In this document: piece after piece, positions 9,880-16,649 of the stretch
How the letters are laid out: each line of letters begins with the position of its first letter
Numbering within the stretch: position 1 is the first letter of the stretch
Assembly: GCA_002344795.1 (NCBI GenBank)
Contig: DDUM01000018.1
Span: 1 to 49,092, forward strand
DNA: 49,092 nt
Origin: Flammeovirgaceae bacterium UBA2338
Lineage (GTDB): Bacteria > Bacteroidota > Bacteroidia > Cytophagales > Cyclobacteriaceae
Direction of reading: 5' to 3'
The notes under the pieces: generated by a model
Seen by the model: the letters and a program-made list of their open reading frames with translations, nothing else
Databases searched by the model: none
What the model was told of the DNA's origin: nothing
Made by a program: the position numbers and the translations under genes

Positions 9880-11121
9880 TCAACCTCTTACTCCTAGCTG
9901 CCAGTGATAAAACAGATTCGGTACTTGTCGCTGGATTTCTCTTAGTTTTCTAAATGCTTTCCGCTTTCCGTATATCTTATACACGTTCTTTATCCATCTC
10001 ACCAATAATCCATTCAAATAACTAAATACCTCCAGTGTCTCCCATTTCATAAATGCCCCATAGTGGTTAATCCAACCTCTGATTTTGGCATTTAACTTCT
10101 CTGCCATCCATACAATGGAGTGCTTATACCGTGTGGGCCGTATTACTTCTGCTATGACCTGACGCATGCTGCTTTTGGCTTGTTGACCAATGGCTGCTCT
10201 GAATACAAGAAACCTACCACCTCGCTGACTGCGCATGGTGCGAGGCTGGAGACTGAAACCCAGAAAAGTGAAGCTCCTGTTTTCATGTTGCTCTTTTCTC
10301 CTGTAGTCCTGACAGTAAACGATCTTGGTCTTCTCAGAATGTAGTTGCAGTTTATATTGCTGCATCCGCTCTCTGATCTCTTCTAAAAGATGCGCTGCTT
10401 CTTCACGCGTTTGACAGTGGATAATGATGTCATCTGCATAGCGTTCAAATGGATTACTTTTATGTCCTTCTTGCATCCATTGATCAAACGCATGATGCAG
10501 ATACAGATTGGCCAATAAAGGGCTAATCACTCCTCCTTGAGGTGTACCTTGCTCCCTTTTCAGTATGCTGCCATCGGGCTGCGTTACTGTTGCTTTAAGC
10601 CATCTGTCCAAGTACATTAACACCCATTTCTCCTGCGTGTGTTTCCCCACCAGTTCCATCATGATCGTGTGATCTATATTATCAAAGAATCCTTTGATGT
10701 CTAAATCAATCACCCATGCATATTCCCGACAGTGCAGCTCACACTGCTTTACTGCTTGATGGGCATTTTTGCCTGGACGATAACCATACGAACTGTTGTG
10801 AAACATGCGGTCTAACTCTGGTTCTACGTGTTGCTTTAACACTGTTTGTGCAATGCGGTCACTTACTGTTGGTATGCCCAACGCACGGCTACCACCTTGC
10901 TTCTTCGGAATAAGAACTGTACGCACCGATGGTGGAAAATAGCTCCCACTGACCATCTGGTTCCAGATTTTGTACAGGTTCTTTGACAAGTTTGCATCAA
11001 ACTGTTCTATGCTTTGCTTATCTACTCCTGCACTACCTCCGTTACCCTTGACATGCTTGTAGGCTTCCCATACCATACGCTTCGTTACAGGTAATGACTT
11101 TGTAATTTCTTCTGACTTCAT
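9880..11121 (-). CDS. ltrA: Group II intron reverse transcriptase/maturase
   Basis: This 413-residue intron-encoded protein copies intron RNA and assists splicing. The reverse-transcriptase fingers/palm are complete: GNGGSAGVD near 27-34, YFPPSVRTVLIPK at 61-73, SYGYRPGKNAHQAV at 111-124, the first catalytic aspartate in DLDIKGFFDNIDH (139-151), QGTPQGGVISP at 191-201 and the YADD active site at 228-231. The maturase (domain X) follows, with GWINHYG and VRWIKNVYKIYGKRKAF. No C-terminal HNH endonuclease zinc motif is present, so this is a short endonuclease-lacking form. The ORF lies in domain IV between the upstream ribozyme domains and domain V. No frameshift or in-frame stop was seen, so it may be active. 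Confidence 0.95.
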   Translation of the reverse strand: MKSEEITKSLPVTKRMVWEAYKHVKGNGGSAGVDKQSIEQFDANLSKNLYKIWNQMVSGSYFPPSVRTVLIPKKQGGSRALGIPTVSDRIAQTVLKQHVEPELDRMFHNSSYGYRPGKNAHQAVKQCELHCREYAWVIDLDIKGFFDNIDHTIMMELVGKHTQEKWVLMYLDRWLKATVTQPDGSILKREQGTPQGGVISPLLANLYLHHAFDQWMQEGHKSNPFERYADDIIIHCQTREEAAHLLEEIRERMQQYKLQLHSEKTKIVYCQDYRRKEQHENRSFTFLGFSLQPRTMRSQRGGRFLVFRAAIGQQAKSSMRQVIAEVIRPTRYKHSIVWMAEKLNAKIRGWINHYGAFMKWETLEVFSYLNGLLVRWIKNVYKIYGKRKAFRKLREIQRQVPNLFYHWQLGVRG

Positions 11122-11736
11122 CCCAATTTCTTTGGTTGTTTCAATTTACTCTTACTAAAATAACCTAAGCCCTTCGCTCCATTATCATTACAAGAACTTC
11201 CTCACTACTATGGCTTAGTCCGACTCCGTTTGTCGCTTCTCCCACTGAGCCGGGATTGAGCTGCAATCTAAACCCTCCGACTTCTGTCTCGGAGTCTCCC
11301 GCTTCTTTTACGGGATTCTTGCAGAGTTCTTTCAACGCATCAACAAACAGTCTCTCACGTTCCATATAAAAGCCTGTGTAAAGATCCTGCTACCTTCCAT
11401 GCCGGTAAACCTTAGGCCAGTAATCAGATGCCCGCCAAAGCTTATCGCAACCATCGCAAGATATGTTTGCTTTTGTTTACAAGTTACTTTTTCGACACTT
11501 CTACAGTAGTTCATTTTCATTCAGCTTCTTTACACTTACCTGACTCCTTGGAGCCTTTTCTCTTTCGTTCAATACCAAACCCTTATAGGTTCAGCACCAA
11601 AGAGTGGTTTGCAAACTCTCTCTGAAAAGCGTTTGCGATAGGCCATGCCTACATTCCATTTTGGTATGCAGGCTACTATCATCTTTCATACAGCATGGAT
11701 AATAAAGCCGACTGCTCCATTTCCTTCGTGACACAC
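11122..11736 (-). ncRNA. Group II intron ribozyme 5' part (domains I-III and start of IV)
   Basis: About 615 bases between the proposed 5' splice site and the maturase start contain no gene but many GC-rich helices on the minus strand, for example CCCGTAAAAGAAGCGGG near 11290-11312 and CTCCGAGACAGAAGTCGGAG near 11275-11295. The candidate EBS1 (CTTGCG) is at 11455-11460, ~280 nt from the 5' end, as usual for group II introns. Several short frames here are accidental. Individual domain boundaries were not resolved by eye. Confidence 0.65.
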
Positions 11737-11951
11737 CTTGCACTAGTTGAGATGACCATTGCTTTACCCGTACACTATCCATGTTTTATCTACGCTCTAT
11801 CTACCCTTTATCTACCTACCATCCCACACTAAGTATTTCTGACCGATATAGGAAAAATCGGAAAAAAGGAATGATAGCAGAAGGGAAACTATCCCCTGCC
11901 TTAGGTGACACGCCAATGGGATGGGACCAGAACGGTTACTAATTTTTCCTA

Positions 11952-12467
11952 CTACTTCTTTTTCTTCTTTTTCCTCATTTGCATCTCCCCTTCGTAGGTT
12001 GAGTCCAGCCCATCGGGAAACTCTCCTTTGATGGTGAGGATGCCCGGCACCAGGTCTGTTATTTCAAAAGAACTGCCATCGAACTCATCTCCCATGACCA
12101 AGTAGTATTTCGTCACCTGACCGGCCTTTGTATTGACCTGCCGTTCTTTTATCTTCCATTGAAAGGATTCTTCCCCTTTGCGCTCACAGTCTTTCTCCAA
12201 TTGGCCCCAATACATCTTGCCCGTGCCGTCTTCGTTGAATTCAAATTGCTGGTCGCGTGCGCACTTGTCCATTTCCTGAACGAACGACCACCCTACTTTT
12301 CCATCCCGGTTCAAATCAAAAGGCTCGGAAAACTCCATCGATACAAACACATAGTACCCGGGCAGTTCGTCTTTATGAGATGCAATTTGCTCAGCGATGG
12401 AAGACGACTGAGCCATGGCATTCAAATAAAGTACAGACAGGGTAAGTATTATAAGTTTTGCTTTCAT
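11952..12467 (-). CDS. Secreted hypothetical protein, lipocalin-like size
   Basis: This 171-residue protein has a signal peptide ending MKAKLIILTLSVLYLNAMAQ. The mature part is small, acidic and probably beta-rich (FEFNEDGTGKMYWG, FQWKIKERQ, LTIKGEFPDG), loosely like lipocalin-type Bacteroidota proteins with an NxDGTG turn. It ends in an unusual basic tail of six lysines (MRKKKKKK), close to the end of the decayed intron-flank region. It lies 36 bp after the stop of 12504-13211 on the same strand, so the two are probably co-transcribed. The family was not firmly recognised and no catalytic residues stand out. Confidence 0.65.
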   Translation of the reverse strand: MKAKLIILTLSVLYLNAMAQSSSIAEQIASHKDELPGYYVFVSMEFSEPFDLNRDGKVGWSFVQEMDKCARDQQFEFNEDGTGKMYWGQLEKDCERKGEESFQWKIKERQVNTKAGQVTKYYLVMGDEFDGSSFEITDLVPGILTIKGEFPDGLDSTYEGEMQMRKKKKKK

Positions 12468-12503
12468 GTTATTGTTAATGTGCTGCTCTAATCAAAATTG
12501 ATC

Positions 12504-13211
12504 TTATTGGCATTCTTTGGCTGCCATCATCGCATGGCTGGCGAAATCACTCCATGCCTTCTTCTTGCCAACAGCGTCAACAACCGCTTTACAACCTTTA
12601 AAGACAGAAGCAAATTGTTTGGAGTAATCCTTTTTATAAAGCCGGAATGCGGGTGCGTCTCCCACCTTTACATAATATGACTTTTCTTCACCACCCACTA
12701 CATCAATTCCTGCAACGCCAAAACCTGCCGTTTCCTTGGCCATTGGATCCTGATATACTCTTACATAATTGGCAAACGAGGGATTGACAATTTGTAATAA
12801 AAGATCTCTTTTTTTCTTCCCTAACATCACTGTTGACCTTTCAAACATTGCATACCCTTTGGAGATGATGTCTTTGTCTACATCATTTCCACTTTGCCAA
12901 TTGGAGGCTTCTGTTGCAAAGTCCATGGCTTCATTGAATTTCGCCAAATTGCTTGGTGGCACGTACATGCTTTTAATTTTCTCAGCCTCGAGTTTAATCT
13001 TTTTGCCATCAGCATCTTTTATGGTCACCTCTTCAATCAATCCTTTCTTTCTGTCGAAATCGTCAATGGTTCCTTCTATCTGAGTGCCATCCTCCAGGTT
13101 AACATAAGATGTTTTGCCACCTGAAAAACGATCGAAGGCGGGTGAAAAGGATTGTGCGATGGCCAGGTTCATTAAAGGAGCCATCATGATCATCATTAGC
13201 AGTTTTTTCAT
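12504..13211 (-). CDS. Secreted hypothetical protein, 235 aa
   Basis: The frame can extend upstream to 13331, but the ATG at 13209-13211 is preferred because it begins a signal peptide (MKKLLMMIMMAPLMNLAIAQ) and the upstream extension looks non-coding. The mature part starts with a small beta-rich segment (GGKTSYVNLEDGTQIEGTIDDFDRKKG) resembling proteins that carry a short DGTxIxG barrel, then an alpha-rich stretch (KFNEAMDFATEASNW), and ends in a helix with a Cys (MMAAKECQ). No enzyme motif is visible. It probably forms a two-gene unit with 11952-12467, with both products exported. Function unknown. Confidence 0.7.
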   Translation of the reverse strand: MKKLLMMIMMAPLMNLAIAQSFSPAFDRFSGGKTSYVNLEDGTQIEGTIDDFDRKKGLIEEVTIKDADGKKIKLEAEKIKSMYVPPSNLAKFNEAMDFATEASNWQSGNDVDKDIISKGYAMFERSTVMLGKKKRDLLLQIVNPSFANYVRVYQDPMAKETAGFGVAGIDVVGGEEKSYYVKVGDAPAFRLYKKDYSKQFASVFKGCKAVVDAVGKKKAWSDFASHAMMAAKECQ

Positions 13212-13606
13212 AAAAGTATAGTTGTTTTTGGGTTTTGTTCGGCTTATCACAACCGTGCTTATGTGGCAGTTATTGTGGATATGGTTTATTCTATGAAAGA
13301 TAATGGTAATTCGATTATTGAACGATATCAATATTAATGTTTTTCTTACATCTAGCTAATTGCCTATTCTGTAGATTGTAATTATGAATATCTAAAGAGA
13401 AATCAATATTTGGCATTCTTTTAGGGATATTCCAAGGCTGTTTTGAGACAAATCTTACATAAGGTTGAGTTTTTACCCTACCCACATCGCAAAATTATCT
13501 CATGTGGATTTATCTCTTCTGACATTTTGTCATCGGGATATCCTTAAAAAACATAGGGGTATCCTTAGGGATGGTATTTGGTTTCAGGTTTCTTCCTGAT
13601 AAGGAT
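13212..13606. other. Intergenic region without recognised gene
   Basis: Nearly 400 AT-rich bases upstream of the secreted-protein pair. It should hold the promoter of the leftward unit, but no convincing TAnnTTTG motif was found. Near 13536-13570 the phrase GGGATATCCTTA / GGGGTATCCTTAGGGAT is repeated imperfectly. Confidence 0.35.
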
Positions 13607-13644
13607 CTATATGCAGATTGGTGATAACACCAACCGCAAGCAGA
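13607..13644. repeat. 38-bp hairpin repeat, copy 1
   Basis: Identical to 13836-13873 except for one base. The core is an inverted repeat, TTGGTG-ATAA-CACCAA. In this copy the outer stem reads GCAG/CCGC, so one outer pair is lost. Confidence 0.7.
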
Positions 13645-13681
13645 AACGCGTCAGTATAGAATAATCCTGAGTCTGCTTTTT

Positions 13682-13737
13682 TACCACAAAGAGCTCAGAG
13701 AAATACACAGAGGGCGCAAAGCGCTTTCTTTGTGAAC
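13682..13737. repeat. Low-complexity CACAAAG/CACAGAG-type intergenic repeat
   Basis: The text ACCACAAAGAGCTCAGAG ... CACAGAGGGCGCAAAG ... CTTTGTGAACTC is a degenerate repeat of CACAAAG/CACAGAG units with the reverse complement at its end. A similar scrap (CCACCAAGGCACCAGG...) lies at the right edge of the window near 49037. Such sequence is frequent between genes in this group of bacteria and is not coding. Confidence 0.45.
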
Positions 13738-13741
13738 TCAT

Positions 13742-13781
13742 GTAGGTACGGAAGTAACCTCCACGCCAGTAGTAAGTCTAT
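13742..13781. repeat. GTAGGTACGG repeat, second copy
   Basis: About 40 bases starting GTAGGTACGGAAGTAAC match 9697-9737 with only a few differences (CCTCCACG here, TTCTGCG there). It sits alone between the two 38-bp hairpin repeats. Confidence 0.6.
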
Positions 13782-13835
13782 GGTCGTGAATCTTGAGTAA
13801 GGGTTCAAGTTTCAAGTAAGGTGAGCATCCAATGC

Positions 13836-13873
13836 CTATATGCGGATTGGTGATAACACCAACCGCAAGCAGA
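13836..13873. repeat. 38-bp hairpin repeat, copy 2
   Basis: Second copy of the unit at 13607-13644, in direct orientation 229 bp away. Here the stem is GCGG-A-TTGGTG / CACCAA-CCGC, ten pairs with one bulged A around an ATAA loop. Confidence 0.7.
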
Positions 13874-13985
13874 TTTCAGATTTCAGGCTTCGGGTCTCAG
13901 CCTGATAGTTGATCACTACCATTTGCCTATGAAAGTGGTCAGGCTTAAGGTAGGCGTCTCAGTGGTTAAACAACTCCTGAAGGGC

Positions 13986-14068
13986 GGATTAGCTAACGCT
14001 GATCCTAAGGGGGGGGCGCCAAACAACAATGATCAGCAGCTGATTGCATCAGCTGTTTTTATTTTTGA
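13986..14068 (+). repeat. Terminator-like module 1 (31-bp direct repeat plus hairpin and T-run)
   Basis: It starts with a 31-bp unit (GGATTAGCTAACGCTGATCC then a run of G, 13986-14016) repeated at 14095-14125. A perfect hairpin follows, CAGCTGAT-TGC-ATCAGCTG (14037-14055), then TTTTTATTTTT, the layout of a rightward intrinsic terminator. No rightward gene lies upstream that would need it. The hairpin part is related to 9641-9692. Confidence 0.65.
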
Positions 14069-14094
14069 TCCCACTCGTTCAAGCGGGCTTACAC

Positions 14095-14169
14095 GGATTA
14101 GCTAACGCTGATCCTAGGGGGGGGGTGCTTCAACCCATCAGCTGCCTTACAGAGTAAGGCATTTTTTTT
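14095..14169 (+). repeat. Terminator-like module 2 (31-bp direct repeat plus hairpin and T-run)
   Basis: Second copy of the 31-bp unit (14095-14125) followed by a different perfect hairpin, GCCTTAC-AGA-GTAAGGC (14144-14160), and eight T. The order of parts is the same as in module 1, but the hairpin sequences are unrelated. Confidence 0.65.
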
Positions 14170-14219
14170 ATTTTATAAGCGCAATCAAAATATTTTGTTT
14201 TGCTTATAAAATAAAAAAA
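14162..14219. repeat. AT-rich near-palindrome between two opposing terminators
   Basis: The left half (TTTTTTTATTTTATAAGC...) and the reverse complement of the right half agree over ~29 bases with a few mismatches, centred on CAAAATATTTTG near 14190. Each half supplies the T-run of one flanking hairpin: rightward for 14144-14160, leftward for 14220-14243. Confidence 0.7.
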
Positions 14220-14243
14220 CCGCCCCGACAAAGTCGGGGGCGG
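14213..14243 (-). terminator. Intrinsic terminator of tRNA-Cys
   Basis: On the minus strand a strong GC hairpin (CCGCCCCCGAC-TTT-GTCGGGGCGG, 14220-14243) is followed by seven T (14213-14219). It begins 11 bases after the tRNA 3' end. Confidence 0.85.
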
Positions 14244-14253
14244 CTGATGGTTG

Positions 14254-14324
14254 AGGTCTCGAGCGGATTCGAACCGCTGTAGGAGCTTTTGCAGAGCTCA
14301 GCCTAGCCACTCGGCCACGAGACC
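14254..14324 (-). tRNA. tRNA-Cys (GCA)
   Basis: The minus-strand cloverleaf is complete: 7-bp acceptor stem GGTCTCG/CGAGACC, D arm GCCGAGTGGCTAGGC, anticodon stem GAGCT/AGCTC around loop CTGCAAA (anticodon GCA), T arm AGCGG-TTCGAAT-CCGCT. The discriminator base is U, as expected for cysteine. CCA is not encoded (UCAACC follows), so it must be added after transcription. It has its own strong terminator and no adjacent tRNA genes. Confidence 0.95.
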
Positions 14325-14435
14325 AATAAATTATTAACTACTCTTTCACTTCAAAGTCTTTAGCCACTTCTGCCTTAGGCAGAGAGACCTTTTATCCATT
14401 CCATGCGAAATTATGAAATTCGCCTCACCTCAAAC

Positions 14436-14465
14436 AAAAAAAAGGTGGTCTTTTATTGGACCACC
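14436..14465 (-). terminator. Intrinsic terminator of rpsA
   Basis: Minus strand: GGTGGTC-CAATAAAA-GACCACC followed by eight T, 20 bp past the rpsA stop. T-runs lie on both sides, so it may also work rightward. Confidence 0.85.
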
Positions 14466-14484
14466 CTTTTTTAGTCTCCAATTA

Positions 14485-16497
14485 TTATTCTGCCGACCCT
14501 TTGGTCTTATCTGCATTCATCTTGTCCTTCAAAGCACTCAACGCTTCGATATCACCTAAGGTTGACTTTTCAGCTTCCTTGTTGATCTTATCGATCGCCT
14601 TTCCTTTAGAAGGTGCACGCTTCTTAGCTGGTGCAACCACTTTCTCCTCTTCTTTAGACCACATCGCCTTATGGCTCAATGCTATTCTTCTATCGTCTTT
14701 AGAGAATTCAATTACTTTGAAATCCAATGCTTCACCCGCTTCGATCTTACTTTCGTCTTCACGTACCAGGTTCTTTGCAGAACAGAATCCTTCGATACCG
14801 TAAGGTAACTCCAATATTCCGCCTTTGTCTGTCTTGGTAATCACGGTACACTTATGAACTGTTCCTACCTGGAATACAGATTCGAAAGCATCCCAAGGAT
14901 TTTCTTCCAAATGCTTGTGACTCAACGCCAATCTTCTGTTGGCTGCATCCAATTCCAATACGACTACCTCCAGTGATTCACCTACTTTGATAAATTCTGA
15001 AGGATGCTTGATCTTTCTTGTCCAGCTTAAGTCTGAAACGTGTACCAAACCATCGATACCTTCTTCCAGTTCAATGAACAATCCGAAGTTGGTAAGGTTG
15101 CGTACCACACCTTTGTGTTTGGTGTTGATCGCGTATTTGGTCATCACATCCTGACGTGTCCATGGATCTTCCGTCAATTGCTTAATGCCCAATGACATCT
15201 TGCGCTCATCGCGATCGATAGTCAATACCACCGCTTCCAGTTCTTCACCTACTTTGATGAAATCTTGTGGGTTGCGTAAATGTTGTGACCAGCTCATTTC
15301 TGAAACGTGGATCAATCCTTCTACGCCAGGCTGTATTTCAAGGAATGCGCCATAGTCGGCTACATTCACAATCTTACCTTTCACCTTAGAGCCAATGATG
15401 ATATCAGCAGGCAATGAATCCCAAGGATGAGCAGTCAACTGCTTCATGCCCAAAGAAATTCTTTTCTTGTCTTCATCGAAGTCTAACACCACCACTTTCA
15501 CTACCTGATCCAACTTCAACAGTTCGTCAGGGTGGTTGATGCGTCCCCATGAAATATCTGTGATGTGCAACAATCCGTCTACACCACCCAGGTCGATGAA
15601 CACACCGAAGTTGGTCATGTTCTTGATCACCCCTTCCAGTACCTGACCTTTCTCAAGGTTGTTCAGGATGACTGCTTTTTGCTGCTCCAGGTCTTTCTCA
15701 ATCAATACTTTGTGAGATACAACCACGTTGTCGTTGCTGTAATTGATCTTCACCACTTTAACCTCGATGGATTTATTTACATAAATATCGAAGTCGCGAA
15801 TGGGCTTCACATCAATTTGTGATCCTGGCAAGAAGGCCTCGATTCCGTAAACGTCTACAATCAAACCACCTTTGGTTCTGCGTTTCACAAATCCTTCAAT
15901 TACCAGGTCTTCATCAAATGCTTTCTGGATATTCTCCCAGCCTTTAACCAGTTTTGCTTTTCTGCGGGATAGCACCAGCTGCCCCATTGCGTTTTCACGC
16001 TCCTCAATAAAGAGGTCTACTTTATCACCGATTTTCAGGTCGGGCAAATCTTTGAATTCAGCCACCGGCACCAGTCCGTCTGACTTAAATCCAATATTTA
16101 AAATCACATCCTTGTCGTTGATCCCTACTACGATACCCTCCACTACTTCACTTTCGTTTACGGAAGTAACCGTACCGGAGTACATATTGGTCAGTTCTTC
16201 ACGGTCTTTCGCAGAGTAGCCTTCGCCAAATCCTTTGCGGTCGAAAGCATCCCAGTCAAAATCCTCCAGTGAAACGGGTGATGATGTAGATGACATACGG
16301 TCAGCTACCTTGTTGATAATTCGCGCAGTCTCTATCTCACCTAATTCTTCTGCTCTTTTTTCCTTTTTGAATTCTGCCAGCTCATCCTCTTCATCCAATT
16401 CAATTTCTACATCCACTTTGCTTGCCTTCTTGGCAACTGGCTTCAATTCGTCAGTTTCAGGCTTGGCCTTAGGTTTTGTTTCTTTTGGTTTTGTCAT
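14485..16497 (-). CDS. rpsA: 30S ribosomal protein S1
   Basis: This 670-residue protein has six tandem S1 RNA-binding domains at roughly 104-170, 187-255, 272-340, 357-427, 444-512 and 529-598. They carry the usual repeats: GIVVGINDKDVILNIGFKSDG, GVFIDLGGVDGLLHITDISW, GAFLEIQPGVEGLIHVSEMSW, GLFIELEEGIDGLVHVSDLSW. A highly charged N-terminal extension of ~90 residues (DVEIELDEEDELAEFKKEK) and a basic C-terminal tail (PAKKRAPSKGKAIDK) make it longer than the E. coli protein, as is common in Bacteroidota. It brings mRNA to the 30S subunit. It is a single-gene unit with its own probable promoter (16602-16609) and terminator (14436-14465). Confidence 0.97.
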   Translation of the reverse strand: MTKPKETKPKAKPETDELKPVAKKASKVDVEIELDEEDELAEFKKEKRAEELGEIETARIINKVADRMSSTSSPVSLEDFDWDAFDRKGFGEGYSAKDREELTNMYSGTVTSVNESEVVEGIVVGINDKDVILNIGFKSDGLVPVAEFKDLPDLKIGDKVDLFIEERENAMGQLVLSRRKAKLVKGWENIQKAFDEDLVIEGFVKRRTKGGLIVDVYGIEAFLPGSQIDVKPIRDFDIYVNKSIEVKVVKINYSNDNVVVSHKVLIEKDLEQQKAVILNNLEKGQVLEGVIKNMTNFGVFIDLGGVDGLLHITDISWGRINHPDELLKLDQVVKVVVLDFDEDKKRISLGMKQLTAHPWDSLPADIIIGSKVKGKIVNVADYGAFLEIQPGVEGLIHVSEMSWSQHLRNPQDFIKVGEELEAVVLTIDRDERKMSLGIKQLTEDPWTRQDVMTKYAINTKHKGVVRNLTNFGLFIELEEGIDGLVHVSDLSWTRKIKHPSEFIKVGESLEVVVLELDAANRRLALSHKHLEENPWDAFESVFQVGTVHKCTVITKTDKGGILELPYGIEGFCSAKNLVREDESKIEAGEALDFKVIEFSKDDRRIALSHKAMWSKEEEKVVAPAKKRAPSKGKAIDKINKEAEKSTLGDIEALSALKDKMNADKTKGSAE

Positions 16498-16571
16498 TGT
16501 GTATTGCCCTGATTACATGAAGCAGTTGGGCTGGCTGCGTCATTTTTGTTTAAAACTTCCCTTTTTGGTCA

Positions 16572-16600
16572 AAAAAAGAGCCCCACTACTCAGCGGGGCT
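16572..16600 (-). terminator. Intrinsic terminator between the efflux gene and rpsA
   Basis: Minus strand: AGCCCC (16595-16600) pairs with GGGGCT (16579-16584) around a 10-base loop, then C and seven T. It ends transcripts of the upstream TolC-like gene. The rpsA -7 motif lies just upstream of it, so rpsA transcripts would start within the hairpin. Confidence 0.75.
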
Positions 16601-16601
16601 G

Positions 16602-16609
16602 CAAATGTA
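16602..16609 (-). promoter_or_regulatory. Probable rpsA promoter -7 element (TACATTTG)
   Basis: TACATTTG on the minus strand matches the Bacteroidota -7 consensus TAnnTTTG exactly. The -33 region (TGATTTTTA) is only a weak match to TTTG. Initiation would be expected near 16598, giving a leader of ~100 bases. No better motif lies nearer to rpsA. Confidence 0.5.
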
Positions 16610-16649
16610 TAAAATAAAGAGTAAAAATCAGCCTATTGGCGCTCAAAAA

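Larger units (their letters stand above)
9796..11736 (-). mobile_element. Group II intron, apparently full length (~1.94 kb)
   Basis: Domain V is clear on the minus strand at about 9834-9868: GAGCCGTATG ... GTACGGTTCT around a GGGAGA-type internal loop. Domain VI follows: arm 9825-9831 (GAGAAGC) pairs with 9799-9806 (GCTTACTC), leaving A9802 bulged as the expected branch point. Placing the 3' end at 9796 (...CTCGAC) puts this A seven bases from the splice site and gives the usual AY end. The 5' end is proposed at 11736, where GTGTG matches the GUGYG consensus, ~615 nt ahead of the ORF. The last six exon bases TGCAAG (11737-11742) can pair with CTTGCG at 11455-11460, a reasonable IBS1/EBS1. 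Another GTGTG near 11828 cannot be excluded as the 5' end. The intron lies outside any recognisable host gene. Confidence 0.8.

Noticed and set aside
11165..11782. Several short frames upstream of the intron maturase
   Set aside because: They lie in the structured ribozyme part of the group II intron and overlap one another on both strands.
12159..12491. 110-codon plus-strand frame
   Set aside because: Antisense to the secreted-protein gene at 11952-12467, which has a clear signal peptide.
13923..14105. Plus-strand 60-codon frame in the repeat field
   Set aside because: It runs through the 31-bp repeat, the G-run and the module 1 hairpin, so it is not a likely protein.
13607..14125. Possible CRISPR array
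   Set aside because: Only pairs of repeats of different kinds are present, spacing is irregular, and no cas genes are near.
14336..14400. Minus-strand peptide fragment (AEVAKDFEVKE then stop) upstream of tRNA-Cys
   Set aside because: In-frame stop just upstream, only ~16 codons, no recognisable parent protein.
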